The notes beneath the pieces were generated by a model that made no database searches, had not been told where the DNA came from, and was given only the letters and a program-made list of their open reading frames with translations. Both the position numbers and the translations under genes were made by a program. From Phaeobacter piscinae (lineage in GTDB: Bacteria > Pseudomonadota > Alphaproteobacteria > Rhodobacterales > Rhodobacteraceae), in NCBI RefSeq assembly GCF_002407245.1, contig NZ_CP010681.1, positions 1,612,001 through 1,676,000 on the forward strand: DNA of 64,000 nt. The letters run 5' to 3'. This document shows, piece by piece, positions 27,637 to 35,881 of this stretch. Position 1 is the first letter of the stretch, and every line of letters starts with the position of its first letter.

Positions 27637-28679
27637 CCCAACCCTCGGACAAGGCGCTTGTGCCTTTTGTCAGCGTCGACAATATGATGCGCCTCATTCA
27701 TCATGTCGGGATCGACACGGTGATGAAGGATCTCGCCGCCTATATCGAAGAGGATTTCAAACGCTGGGAGCTGTTTGACAAGACACCGCGCGTGGCCAGC
27801 CATTCCGACGTCGGTGTGATCGAACTGATGCCCACCTCCGACGGTGAGGCTTACGGCTTCAAATATGTGAACGGCCATCCGAAGAACACCTCTGAGGGGC
27901 TGCAAACTGTCACTGCCTTTGGCCTGCTTGCGGATGTTTATACTGGCTATCCCGTACTGTTGACCGAAATGACCATTCTGACCGCGCTGCGCACGGCCGC
28001 GACCTCCGCCATGGTGGCAAAACACCTTGCGCCCAAAGGCGCGACGACCATGGCCATGATCGGTAACGGCGCCCAGTCGGAGTTTCAATCGCTCGCCATG
28101 CAGGCGATCTGCGGGCTAAAATCCGTGCGTCTCTATGATGTTGATCCGGCCGCCACCGCGAAATGCGCGGCAAACCTGAAAAACAGCGGGCTTGAGGTTG
28201 TGGCTTGCGAGACGCCGGAAGAGGCGATTGAGGGCGCGCAGATCCTGACCACCTGCACCGCAGACAAGCAATATGCCACGATCCTGACCGACAACATGGT
28301 CGGCAGCGGCGTGCACATCAACGCCATCGGCGGCGACTGCCCAGGCAAGACGGAGCTTGCACCAGGTATCCTGTCCCGCTCTGACGTATTTGTGGAATTC
28401 CCGCCCCAGACCCGGGTCGAAGGGGAAATCCAGCAGATGCCTGAGGACTTTGAAGTCACCGAACTGTGGCAGGTGATCTTGGGTCAGAAACCCGGTCGCC
28501 GCGATGACAAGCAGATCACCCTGTTCGACAGCGTCGGTTTCGCGATCGAGGATTTCTCGGCTCTGCGCTACATCCGTGATCGGATCAAGGACACCGATTT
28601 CTTCCTCGAACTGGATATGTTGGCCGACCCTGACGATCCGCGCGATCTCTTTGGCATGGTGCAACGCGCCAAAGGCTGA
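27633..28679 (+). CDS. ocd: Ornithine cyclodeaminase
   Basis: This 348-residue NAD-dependent enzyme converts ornithine to proline and ammonia. The family markers are VSHSDVGVIELMPTSDG near residue 55, TALRTAATSAMVAKHL near 112, the Rossmann GNGAQSEFQSLAM near 140, and the substrate-site GVHINAIGGDCPGKTEL near 228. Length matches the larger OCD subfamily of about 350 residues. It ends the operon and is followed by a strong terminator. Confidence 0.94.
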   Translation: MTQPSDKALVPFVSVDNMMRLIHHVGIDTVMKDLAAYIEEDFKRWELFDKTPRVASHSDVGVIELMPTSDGEAYGFKYVNGHPKNTSEGLQTVTAFGLLADVYTGYPVLLTEMTILTALRTAATSAMVAKHLAPKGATTMAMIGNGAQSEFQSLAMQAICGLKSVRLYDVDPAATAKCAANLKNSGLEVVACETPEEAIEGAQILTTCTADKQYATILTDNMVGSGVHINAIGGDCPGKTELAPGILSRSDVFVEFPPQTRVEGEIQQMPEDFEVTELWQVILGQKPGRRDDKQITLFDSVGFAIEDFSALRYIRDRIKDTDFFLELDMLADPDDPRDLFGMVQRAKG

Positions 28680-28700
28680 TCCCCCCGAAGGTAGATACCA

Positions 28701-28736
28701 AAAGGCCCCGACAGCGCTGCTGATCGGGGCCTTTTT
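28701..28736. terminator. Bidirectional intrinsic terminator
   Basis: AAAGGCCCCGA at 28701-28711 pairs with TCGGGGCCTTT at 28724-28734 around a 12-base loop, with T on the plus side and A (U on minus) on the other. It ends the arginine operon on the plus strand and the HNH nuclease gene on the minus strand. Confidence 0.85.
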
Positions 28737-28757
28737 CATAGCTCTTTCAGGGTGCGA

Positions 28758-29324
28758 TCAGCTGTCCAATTCGCTATCCCAATAGAGGAAATCCATCCAA
28801 GTCTGGTGCAGTTCCGGTTTGGGGCGTGGCAGGCGCCGGGCAATCGCGTCCAGTTCATGTGGGCTTGGGGCGAAGGGTTGACGACGGAGCTTCAACCCCA
28901 CCTGCTGTGGTTTCAGATTGCCCTTACGCAGATTATCAGCACTGCAACAGGCGACGATATTGGTCCAGGAGGATGCACCACCTTTGCTGCGGGGGATCAC
29001 ATGATCAAATGTCAGATCCTTGGCGGCAAACCGCTTGCCGCAATACTGGCAGCAGAACTCATCACGCAGAAACACATTGTACCGGGTGAAGGCCACCTTC
29101 TTGCGCTTGCGATAGCGTTTGAGCGCAACAACAGCGGGCACTTCGAAGGTGTCCGAGGCCGAATGCACCGCGACATCGTCATAGGTCTTGACCTGTATGA
29201 CCCGTTCCTGATGGACGGCAACAAACGCATCCTGCCAATTGCAGACAGACAGCGGCGCCCAGCTGAGCGGCTGCATATCTGCGTTCAGAATCAAAGTTCT
29301 GAGATTACCAACGGCGACGGTCAT
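28758..29324 (-). CDS. HNH endonuclease
   Basis: This 188-residue protein has a CXXC-containing HNH domain: CQYCGKRF near residue 89, FDHVIPRSKGG near 105 and the Asn in SSWTNIVACC near 118, plus a second cysteine pair. The layout matches the widespread chromosomal HNH proteins of alphaproteobacteria, which have no assigned partner. The ATG at 29324 has GGAGG seven bases upstream; the 17 residues upstream of it in frame lack a ribosome site. Confidence 0.9.
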   Translation of the reverse strand: MTVAVGNLRTLILNADMQPLSWAPLSVCNWQDAFVAVHQERVIQVKTYDDVAVHSASDTFEVPAVVALKRYRKRKKVAFTRYNVFLRDEFCCQYCGKRFAAKDLTFDHVIPRSKGGASSWTNIVACCSADNLRKGNLKPQQVGLKLRRQPFAPSPHELDAIARRLPRPKPELHQTWMDFLYWDSELDS

Positions 29325-29429
29325 ACTGCACCTCCTCGTTTCAATGGCCCGGACCTGCGCCAAGGTCCCGGCCACTGACCACTGTCCTGCCCCCGCGCAC
29401 GGGCCGACACAGCAGTGGTTTCAGACAAA

Positions 29430-29460
29430 ACAAAAGCGCGTGGAGTGCACGCGCTTTTGT
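29430..29460. terminator. Perfect 13-base-pair hairpin, terminator-like, with no obvious gene
   Basis: ACAAAAGCGCGTG pairs exactly with CACGCGCTTTTGT around a 5-base loop. On the minus strand it is followed by TTTTG. The nearest minus-strand coding start (HNH) lies downstream of it and no gene lies just upstream on either strand, so it may end an unrecognised RNA. Confidence 0.6.
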
Positions 29461-29759
29461 TTAGATCAGTCATATAAATGTCAGCAGTCTGCGGGCGAAC
29501 CGACAGCGGGCTTCGATGCGGCCAGACAGGTATTCGCAGACCAATCAGCGGGCGCATTCCCTTGCTGCCGCTGATCGCAGGCTGGCCATGGGCAACGGCT
29601 GCACGGCGATACCCACTATCTGCTGAAATCTGTTGCTGTTGGATCTGCATGTTCTGCAACGGCTCTACCGCCCTGTCTGCCTGTGTTCCGACACCAGAGC
29701 GGGGAACCCGCCCCTGCTTTGAATTAACTATATATCGTGGCCTGCAACTGGCAAGCCCC

Positions 29760-29776
29760 CATTATCAATGATAATG
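29760..29776. promoter_or_regulatory. Candidate metal-regulator (Fur-like) operator
   Basis: CATTATCA-A-TGATAATG is a perfect 8-base inverted repeat around one base, and it resembles GATAAT-based Fur boxes. It lies 150 bases before the RluE-type gene and about 300 bases from the orphan hairpin. Assignment to a specific regulator is uncertain. Confidence 0.4.
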
Positions 29777-29925
29777 ACAAGGTCTCAGACCAGCTCTCAG
29801 ATCAACCTCTAGGATGTTTCCGTGACAGCCGCATGACGACCAGTCGCTGAAAGGCGTCGGGACAAACCACGCTGGAGGCGCGCCTGCCCCTTGCCACTCA
29901 GCGGAGTGCTGCCTATTGCAGGCAT

Positions 29926-30624
29926 ATGACCCGATTGATCCGCTTCAACAAACCCTATGACGTCTTGCCGCAGTTCACAGACCGTGGCAGCGAAAGCAGT
30001 CCGCGCGCAACGCTGAGCGACTGGATTGATCTGCCGGGAGTTTACCCTGCGGGACGGCTGGATCGTGACAGCGAGGGGCTGATGCTGCTGACCGATCACG
30101 GGCGCTTGCAGGCGTGGATTTCCGATCCGCAGCATAAAATGCCGAAAACCTATTGGGTGCAGGTTGAGGGCACGCCGGACGCTGCGGCTATTCAGGCGCT
30201 GGCCGACGGCGTGGAACTAAAGGACGGGCTGACCCGCCCGGCGAAAGCAGCATTGATGGATGAACCCGACGGGATCTGGGCACGCAATCCGCCAATCAGG
30301 GTGCGCAAATCCGTCCCTGATAGCTGGATCGCGCTGACCATCCGCGAGGGCCGTAATCGTCAGGTGCGGCGGATGACGGCTGCTGTGGGTCACCCGACAT
30401 TGCGCCTGATCCGTGCTGCGATTGGGATCTGGACGCTTGATGGCTTGTCCCCCGGCAATTGGGAGGATCTGGAGGTGCCGTCTATTCCCGGACCGCCCAA
30501 GCCCAAACCCGCGCCAAATCGACAGGCCATCGCCCGGCGCAAGGCTGCCGCGTCAACGCCCGCTCGCCCGGAACCGAACGCGAGAGCAAAGCCGCGAAAA
30601 CCAAGAAAGCCGCGCAAGGGCTGA
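29926..30624 (+). CDS. rluE: 23S rRNA pseudouridine synthase, RluE/RsuA family
   Basis: This 232-residue protein has the RsuA-family catalytic motif [15 protein letters not shown] near residues 42-56, with the catalytic Asp, and the downstream [24 protein letters not shown]. There is no N-terminal S4 domain, which fits RluE (pseudouridine 2457). A tail of about 45 residues rich in Pro, Lys, Arg and Ala ends in a run of [10 protein letters not shown] and probably helps bind RNA. Confidence 0.9.
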   Translation: MTRLIRFNKPYDVLPQFTDRGSESSPRATLSDWIDLPGVYPAGRLDRDSEGLMLLTDHGRLQAWISDPQHKMPKTYWVQVEGTPDAAAIQALADGVELKDGLTRPAKAALMDEPDGIWARNPPIRVRKSVPDSWIALTIREGRNRQVRRMTAAVGHPTLRLIRAAIGIWTLDGLSPGNWEDLEVPSIPGPPKPKPAPNRQAIARRKAAASTPARPEPNARAKPRKPRKPRKG

Positions 30625-30664
30625 TCCTTACGCGGCTTTGCGCTTCATCTACGGCTTTCAGCGC

Positions 30665-31330
30665 TCAGAGGCTCAGCTTGTCCCGCATGAAGGCCAGCGC
30701 CACGCTCAACCCATCGGGAGCAATGCCGTGGCCTGTGCCCTTCATGATATGAGCAAAGACATCCTGGAACCCGGCCTCTCCCAACGCCTCGGCAGCCTCG
30801 GGCAGCGATTGTGGCGGCACCACATCGTCAGCGTCGCCATGCACCAGCAGCACCGGCATTTTTGAGACGACCTCATCCTTTAGCGTCTCCGGCGAGAGCA
30901 GCCGTCCGGAGAATGCAACGATCCCGGCCACCGCATCCTCGCGGCGGGGGGCCACATGCAGGCTCATCATTGTGCCTTGCGAGAATCCAAACAGCACCAC
31001 CTGCTCGGGCAGCACGTCCTCATCCACCATCAGCGCATCCAGAAAGGCGTTCAGATCCTCGATGGAGGCCATCATCCCGCGCATGGATTCCTCTTCCGAG
31101 GAGCCGTCGATCCAGGGGATCGGAAACCACTGGAAACCAAAAGGCGCACCTGCACAGCTTTCCGGGGCATCCGGTGCCACAAACAAGGTGTCGGGCAGAT
31201 GTTCGGCCAAGGGGTCAGCCAGCCCCAGCAGATCGGCCCCATTGGCCCCATAGCCATGCAGGAACACCACCACGGATCGGGTCTGCCCCGACAAAGGCGC
31301 CTTACGCTCGGCTTTCAAAACTCGTGTCAT
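30665..31330 (-). CDS. Alpha/beta-hydrolase carboxylesterase (phospholipase/carboxylesterase family)
   Basis: This 221-residue hydrolase has the oxyanion strand VVVFLHGYGANGADL near residue 21, nucleophile GFSQGTMMSL near 117, an acid in VHGDADDVVPP near 169 and the catalytic His in TGHGIAPDG near 201. This is the EstB/YpfH type, acting on short acyl esters or thioesters. The ATG at 31330 follows GGAAGGGAT and overlaps the stop of the glycosylase gene by 4 bases, so it is co-translated as a second gene. Confidence 0.9.
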   Translation of the reverse strand: MTRVLKAERKAPLSGQTRSVVVFLHGYGANGADLLGLADPLAEHLPDTLFVAPDAPESCAGAPFGFQWFPIPWIDGSSEEESMRGMMASIEDLNAFLDALMVDEDVLPEQVVLFGFSQGTMMSLHVAPRREDAVAGIVAFSGRLLSPETLKDEVVSKMPVLLVHGDADDVVPPQSLPEAAEALGEAGFQDVFAHIMKGTGHGIAPDGLSVALAFMRDKLSL

Positions 31331-31995
31331 CGGATCCCTTCCCTGTCCTTTGCCACCCGGTAATAGGCCCAGAGCACGCGCGCCGCAACCGACCGCCATG
31401 GCGACCAGGCCTCAGCGATGCGGCGCATCGCGGCGGGTTTCGGCCGCTCCGGCAGATCCAGCAGGATCCGGGCCCCTTCTTGCAGCGCCAGATCGCCATG
31501 GGCAAAGACATCGGCCCGCCCGAGCGAGAACATCGCGTAGATTTCCGCCGTCCAGGTGCCAATGCCCGACACTTGCGTCAGGGTCGCAATCACCTCCGCA
31601 TCCGGGAGCTGGCGCAGGGCGTCAAAATCAATGCCGGCCGCGGCCAACGCATGGGCGTAACGAATTTTCTGACGGCTGAGACCGACACTGCGCAACTCCT
31701 CCTCGCTGGCCGCTGCTACCTGCGGTGCTGTATCCAGCCCGGCCTCAACCATCCGCCCCCAGATCGCATTGGCCGAAGCCACGCTGACCTGCTGGCTGAC
31801 AATCGCGCTCAGCAGTTCACCAAATCCCTCGGGTTTGCGGCGCAGGGGCAACGGTCCGCAGAGGTCGATTGCGGCAGCAAACCGTGGATCCTGATCGGCC
31901 AGCCACGCGGCGCCTTCGCGTACGCAGGCGTCACTGGTGATGATCCGCCCGACTTTGGCCACCCCCACCGCATCCGGATTTTTCGATCCTGTCAT
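31327..31995 (-). CDS. DNA-3-methyladenine glycosylase (AlkA-like, HhH-GPD)
   Basis: This 222-residue base-excision glycosylase has the helix-hairpin-helix VSGIGTWTAEIYAMF near residues 140-155 followed by the catalytic Asp in FAHGDLAL near 165. No iron-sulfur cluster cysteines and no N-terminal TATA-box-like domain are present, so it is the short AlkA type. ATG at 31995 follows GGAGAGG. It is the first gene of a two-gene minus-strand operon with the esterase. Confidence 0.91.
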   Translation of the reverse strand: MTGSKNPDAVGVAKVGRIITSDACVREGAAWLADQDPRFAAAIDLCGPLPLRRKPEGFGELLSAIVSQQVSVASANAIWGRMVEAGLDTAPQVAAASEEELRSVGLSRQKIRYAHALAAAGIDFDALRQLPDAEVIATLTQVSGIGTWTAEIYAMFSLGRADVFAHGDLALQEGARILLDLPERPKPAAMRRIAEAWSPWRSVAARVLWAYYRVAKDREGIR

Positions 31996-32087
31996 ATGTG
32001 ACCTCTCCTTGCGTCTTTTTCGCGCGCATAGCGCACTGATGCAGCATCAATCTTGCCCTGTCGGATATTCAGGGATACGCATCTGTC

Positions 32088-33314
32088 ATGACTGACAGCC
32101 TCCCCCTCCCCGACGACCGCATCGCCAAACGCAATGTTGTCATTCTCGTGCTTGCGCAGGCCTTTCTGGGTGCGCAGATGCCGATGATTTTCACCATTGG
32201 TGGTCTCGCAGGTCAATCGCTTGCCAGCAATGCCTGTTTCGCGACGCTGCCGATTTCTCTGATCGTCGCCGGTTCCATGCTGGCAGCAACGCCGATCTCT
32301 GCGATCATGCAGCGGTACGGGCGCAAGGCGGGCTTCTTTGTGGGCGCCGCTGGCGGCACACTTGGCGGTGTCATTGGGGCATATGGGCTTTACCTTGGCT
32401 CTTTCCCCATCTTCCTGCTGGGCAGCTTCCTCACCGGTATCTATATGAGCGCGCAGGGCTTTTACCGCTTTGCCGCAACGGACACGGCGTCCGATGCGTT
32501 TCGGCCCAAGGCGATTTCTTATGTGATGGCGGGCGGGTTGCTCTCGGCCATCATTGGCCCGCAAATCGTCAAGGCGACCAGCCAGGCCTTTGTGATCCCC
32601 TTCCTCGGCACTTATATGGCTGTGGTTGCAGTGAACGTCCTGGGCGCAATCCTGTTCTTGTTCCTCAAAATCCCCAAACCCCCTGTCCCCAGCGAAGACG
32701 CCCCCAAGGGGCGCAGCCGTCTGGAGCTGCTGCGCACGCCCACCATCGCCGTGGCGGTGATCTGCGCCATGGTGTCCTACGCGCTGATGAACCTGGTGAT
32801 GACCTCAACCCCGCTGGCGGTTGTTGGCTGTGGCTTTAGTGAAGGCAGCGCCGCCGATGTAGTGACCGCCCACGTGTTGGCAATGTATGTGCCGTCCTTC
32901 TTTACCGGTCATCTGATCGCGCGGTTTGGCGTGGAAAAGATTGTCGGCGCTGGCCTTGTGATCCTTGCCGCAGCCGGGGCTGTCGCGCTGCAAGGCGTTG
33001 ATCTGGAGAATTTCTTTGTCGCGCTGGTCCTGCTGGGCATTGGCTGGAACTTTGGCTTCATCGGGGCGACAACCATGTTGGCGGGCGCACATGAGAGCTA
33101 TGAGCGCGGCCGGATGCAGGGGTTGAACGACCTCTTGGTGTTTGGCGGCGTGACCTTCGCCTCGCTCGCCTCTGGTGGTCTGATGAACTGTTCCGGCGGC
33201 AGTCCGGTCGAAGGCTGGACCGCTGTGAACATGGCCATGGCGCCCTTCCTGGTGCTGGCGGGCGGAGCTTTGCTGTGGCTGATGCTGAAGCCGCGGACTC
33301 TGCGCAAGGCCTGA
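32088..33314 (+). CDS. MFS transporter
   Basis: This 408-residue integral membrane protein has twelve hydrophobic segments in the 6+6 major-facilitator layout. A cytosolic GRSRLELLRTP linker follows the sixth helix, and the first half carries MQRYGRKAGFFVGAAGG after helix 2, which is the MFS A-motif region (GxxxDRxGRR-like). The substrate cannot be told. The gene is alone between divergent and convergent neighbours, with a bidirectional terminator after it. Confidence 0.9.
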   Translation: MTDSLPLPDDRIAKRNVVILVLAQAFLGAQMPMIFTIGGLAGQSLASNACFATLPISLIVAGSMLAATPISAIMQRYGRKAGFFVGAAGGTLGGVIGAYGLYLGSFPIFLLGSFLTGIYMSAQGFYRFAATDTASDAFRPKAISYVMAGGLLSAIIGPQIVKATSQAFVIPFLGTYMAVVAVNVLGAILFLFLKIPKPPVPSEDAPKGRSRLELLRTPTIAVAVICAMVSYALMNLVMTSTPLAVVGCGFSEGSAADVVTAHVLAMYVPSFFTGHLIARFGVEKIVGAGLVILAAAGAVALQGVDLENFFVALVLLGIGWNFGFIGATTMLAGAHESYERGRMQGLNDLLVFGGVTFASLASGGLMNCSGGSPVEGWTAVNMAMAPFLVLAGGALLWLMLKPRTLRKA

Positions 33315-33346
33315 GCGCACACTCTTGCTCGTGATGATAAACCGAC

Positions 33347-33385
33347 AAAAAAGACGCCTGACGGAAAACCGCAGGCGTCTTTTTC
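33347..33385. terminator. Bidirectional intrinsic terminator
   Basis: AAAGACGCCTG and CAGGCGTCTTT pair around a loop of about 11 bases, with A-rich sequence before and TTTTT after the stem. It ends the MFS gene on the plus strand and the minus-strand operon of cysS, cimA and the NDUFAF6-like gene. Confidence 0.85.
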
Positions 33386-33404
33386 ATCTGAAGGCCCGAG
33401 CCCG

Positions 33405-34184
33405 TTACCAGCGTCCGGTTGACACCCGGTAGATCAGGCTGGCGCGGCGGCGAAACTCGCTGGTGCCCAATGTACCCTCGGCCACGCGCTGCGGTTCCTC
33501 CACGGCCTGCCGCAGGATCGCAGCGGCCTGCCAGCCGGGAAGCAGTGCCGGCAGCGCGGATTTGGTGAGTTTGGCGCGTTGCCCGCGCGCCTCCTCTATC
33601 GCCTCCAGCCCGGTTTCTGCCAGTGCACTTATGCCTGACGGCGTGCCGTCCAGCAGGGGAATACGCTTTTCGGCGACCAGTTTCGGGATCGCGCGCAGCC
33701 AATTGGCAACCCCAACCCCATAGGCGAACCGGCGCACCAGCGCCTCGTCCGATGCGCCCAGTGTTGCGGCCGCCATCCACATGAGCGACCCCGTCGTCTT
33801 GTCGATGTGATCGGCCAGCGCCGCCTCATCTTCAAACGGATCACGGTAGATATCCCAGCGGCGCGCCTCTGCCATGGCATCAATATGCCTCGCCAGCTTC
33901 GGCGTCAGGACCTTGGCCAGCGGTGTTGCCACAAAATGCCGACGCACCGGGCCGCCTGCGGCGATTTCCTCCCCGACATCACGCCACCACTGCACGCGCA
34001 TCTCCGCAATCATCGCCTCGGTCGAGGCCCAAGGCGCGCGCGCCAATTCCAGATTAAACGCATAGATCGCAAACAGCGGCGCGCGTGCCTCGACCGGTGC
34101 GGCCATCACCGTGGCAAAGCGGTCGGGATCGCCTTTCTGCACCAGATCGGCGCAGGCGGTCAGATCATCATCAAACGGGATCAT
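33405..34184 (-). CDS. Squalene/phytoene-synthase-fold protein, NDUFAF6-like
   Basis: This 259-residue protein has the helical isoprenoid-synthase fold, but the DxxxD motifs for prenyl diphosphate binding are not kept: the first site reads IYAFNLELARAPW. That pattern matches NDUFAF6 and its alphaproteobacterial relatives, which lack synthase activity and in eukaryotes help assemble respiratory complex I. Its start overlaps the cimA stop by one base. The assignment to complex I assembly is by family and not shown in context. Confidence 0.8.
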   Translation of the reverse strand: MIPFDDDLTACADLVQKGDPDRFATVMAAPVEARAPLFAIYAFNLELARAPWASTEAMIAEMRVQWWRDVGEEIAAGGPVRRHFVATPLAKVLTPKLARHIDAMAEARRWDIYRDPFEDEAALADHIDKTTGSLMWMAAATLGASDEALVRRFAYGVGVANWLRAIPKLVAEKRIPLLDGTPSGISALAETGLEAIEEARGQRAKLTKSALPALLPGWQAAAILRQAVEEPQRVAEGTLGTSEFRRRASLIYRVSTGRW

Positions 34185-35815
34185 CAGGCCGCACCACCCG
34201 CCGCATCGGTATCGCGCAACAGTTTCCAGCGGATCGCATCCAGCAGCGCCTCAAACGACGCATCGATTATGTTGGCGCTGACGCCCACGGTGGACCAGCG
34301 CCGCCCCTTGCCATCTTCGCTGTCGATAATGACGCGGGTCACCGCCTCGGTCCCGCCTTGGGTGATGCGCACCTTGAAATCGACCAGCCGCATATCATCC
34401 AGCGCCTTGGAGTACTGGCCCAGATCCTTCGTCAGCGCCTTGGCCAGCGCGTTCACCGGCCCCCGGTCGCTACCGGTCTCGTCCAGCGATTCACTCACCG
34501 ACAGCAGCTTTTGGCCATCCACCTTGACGACCACAACCGCCTCAGAGAGCGAGACCATCCGGTCATACTTGTTCTTTCGCCGCTCCACCGTGACCTTATA
34601 GCGCTTCACCTCAAAGAAGCTTGGAAGCTGCCCCAGCTCCTCACGGGCCAAAATCTCGAACGAGGCCTGCGCGGTGTCATAGGAATAGCCCTCGGCCTCA
34701 CGGGTCTTGATCCGTTCCAGAATACGCGCCAGCGCCGGATCGCCGTTCTCAACGCGCAGACCGGCCTCCGACAGGCGACGGCGCAGATTGGACTGCCCGG
34801 CCTGATTGGACATCGGTATGATACGCGCATTGCCCACCAATGCCGGGTCAATATGTTCATAGGTACTCGGATCCTTGAGGATCGCGCTGGCATGCAGCCC
34901 GGCCTTATGGGCAAAGGCGGAGGCCCCAACATAAGCGGCCTGTTTAGTCGGGACCCGGTTCAGAATCTCATCCAGCATCCGGCTGAGCGCGGTCAGCGTG
35001 CTCAACCCCTCGCGACTGACACCGATGTCAAACTGGTCCACGTAGGGGGGTTTCAACAGCAACGTCGGGATCAGCGTGGTCAGATTGGCATTGCCGCAGC
35101 GCTCCCCCAGACCGTTCAGTGTGCCCTGGATCTGCCGCGCACCTGCATCCACCGCGGCCAGCGAACAGGCCACCGCGTTTTCGGTGTCGTTATGGGTGTG
35201 AATGCCCAAATGATCCCCCGGCAGCCCCGCCGCGATCACCTCCGACACGATCCGCCCGACGTCACCGGGCAAGGTGCCACCATTGGTATCACACAGCACC
35301 ACCCAGCGCGCGCCCGCCTCAAGCGCGGCGCGGCATGCTGCCAGCGCGTAATCCGGGTTGTCCTTATAGCCGTCAAAGAAATGTTCGGCGTCAAACAGCG
35401 CCTCGCGCCCCTGCGCCACAAGATGCGCGATGGAGGCGCGGATATTGTCGAGGTTCTCCTCAAGCGTGATCCCCAGCGCATGGGTCACGTGATAATCATG
35501 GCTTTTGCCCACCAGACAGACCGCCCCGGTGCCGGCATTCATCACCGCCGCCAGAACATCGTCGTTTTCCGCGGACCGCCCGGCCCGTTTGGTCATGCCA
35601 AAGGCGGTCATGGTCGCGCGCGTCTGCGGGGCCGCATCAAAGAACCCGCTGTCAGTCGGATTGGCGCCGGGCCAGCCCCCTTCGATGTAGTCTACCCCCA
35701 GCCCGTCCAGCGCCGTGGCAATCTGCACCTTCTCTGTGGTCGAGAACTGCACACCCTGGGTCTGCTGCCCATCGCGCAGCGTGGTGTCGTAGAGGTAAAG
35801 ACGTTCTTTGGTCAT
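34184..35815 (-). CDS. cimA: (R)-citramalate synthase
   Basis: This 543-residue enzyme condenses pyruvate and acetyl-CoA to citramalate, the first step of the threonine-independent route to isoleucine. The HMGL-like domain starts with LYDTTLRDGQQTQGVQFS near residue 8 and has VLCDTNGGTLPGDV near 200 and HTHNDTENAVA near 232 (metal-binding His). The LeuA-type regulatory dimer domain spans about 405-540. Length and an N-terminal TKERLYLYDTTLRDG fit CimA rather than LeuA. Confidence 0.93.
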   Translation of the reverse strand: MTKERLYLYDTTLRDGQQTQGVQFSTTEKVQIATALDGLGVDYIEGGWPGANPTDSGFFDAAPQTRATMTAFGMTKRAGRSAENDDVLAAVMNAGTGAVCLVGKSHDYHVTHALGITLEENLDNIRASIAHLVAQGREALFDAEHFFDGYKDNPDYALAACRAALEAGARWVVLCDTNGGTLPGDVGRIVSEVIAAGLPGDHLGIHTHNDTENAVACSLAAVDAGARQIQGTLNGLGERCGNANLTTLIPTLLLKPPYVDQFDIGVSREGLSTLTALSRMLDEILNRVPTKQAAYVGASAFAHKAGLHASAILKDPSTYEHIDPALVGNARIIPMSNQAGQSNLRRRLSEAGLRVENGDPALARILERIKTREAEGYSYDTAQASFEILAREELGQLPSFFEVKRYKVTVERRKNKYDRMVSLSEAVVVVKVDGQKLLSVSESLDETGSDRGPVNALAKALTKDLGQYSKALDDMRLVDFKVRITQGGTEAVTRVIIDSEDGKGRRWSTVGVSANIIDASFEALLDAIRWKLLRDTDAAGGAA

Positions 35816-35881
35816 GGCTGGCCTTATGGCTTGGCAAATGAGGGTGGCCCTCCCCTCAGAGGGCCGTGATGTGTCGTGGTG

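Larger units (their letters stand above)
29325..29925. other. Non-coding gap with orphan hairpin and palindrome
   Basis: This 601-base stretch lies between the divergent HNH and RluE genes. It holds a strong hairpin at 29430-29460 and a 17-base palindrome at 29760-29776, and an AT-rich patch (TAACTATATATCG) near 29725-29740. Short open frames here are unconvincing. Confidence 0.5.

Noticed and set aside
29478..29771. Plus-strand frame of 97 codons
   Set aside because: Its composition (many Cys, Trp and Arg) is typical of a non-coding frame, and the start is immediately after the hairpin without a good ribosome site.
34085..35869. Plus-strand open frame of 594 codons
   Set aside because: It is the antisense of cimA; GC-rich third positions keep it open, but its translation is Arg/His/Gln-rich and unlike a protein.
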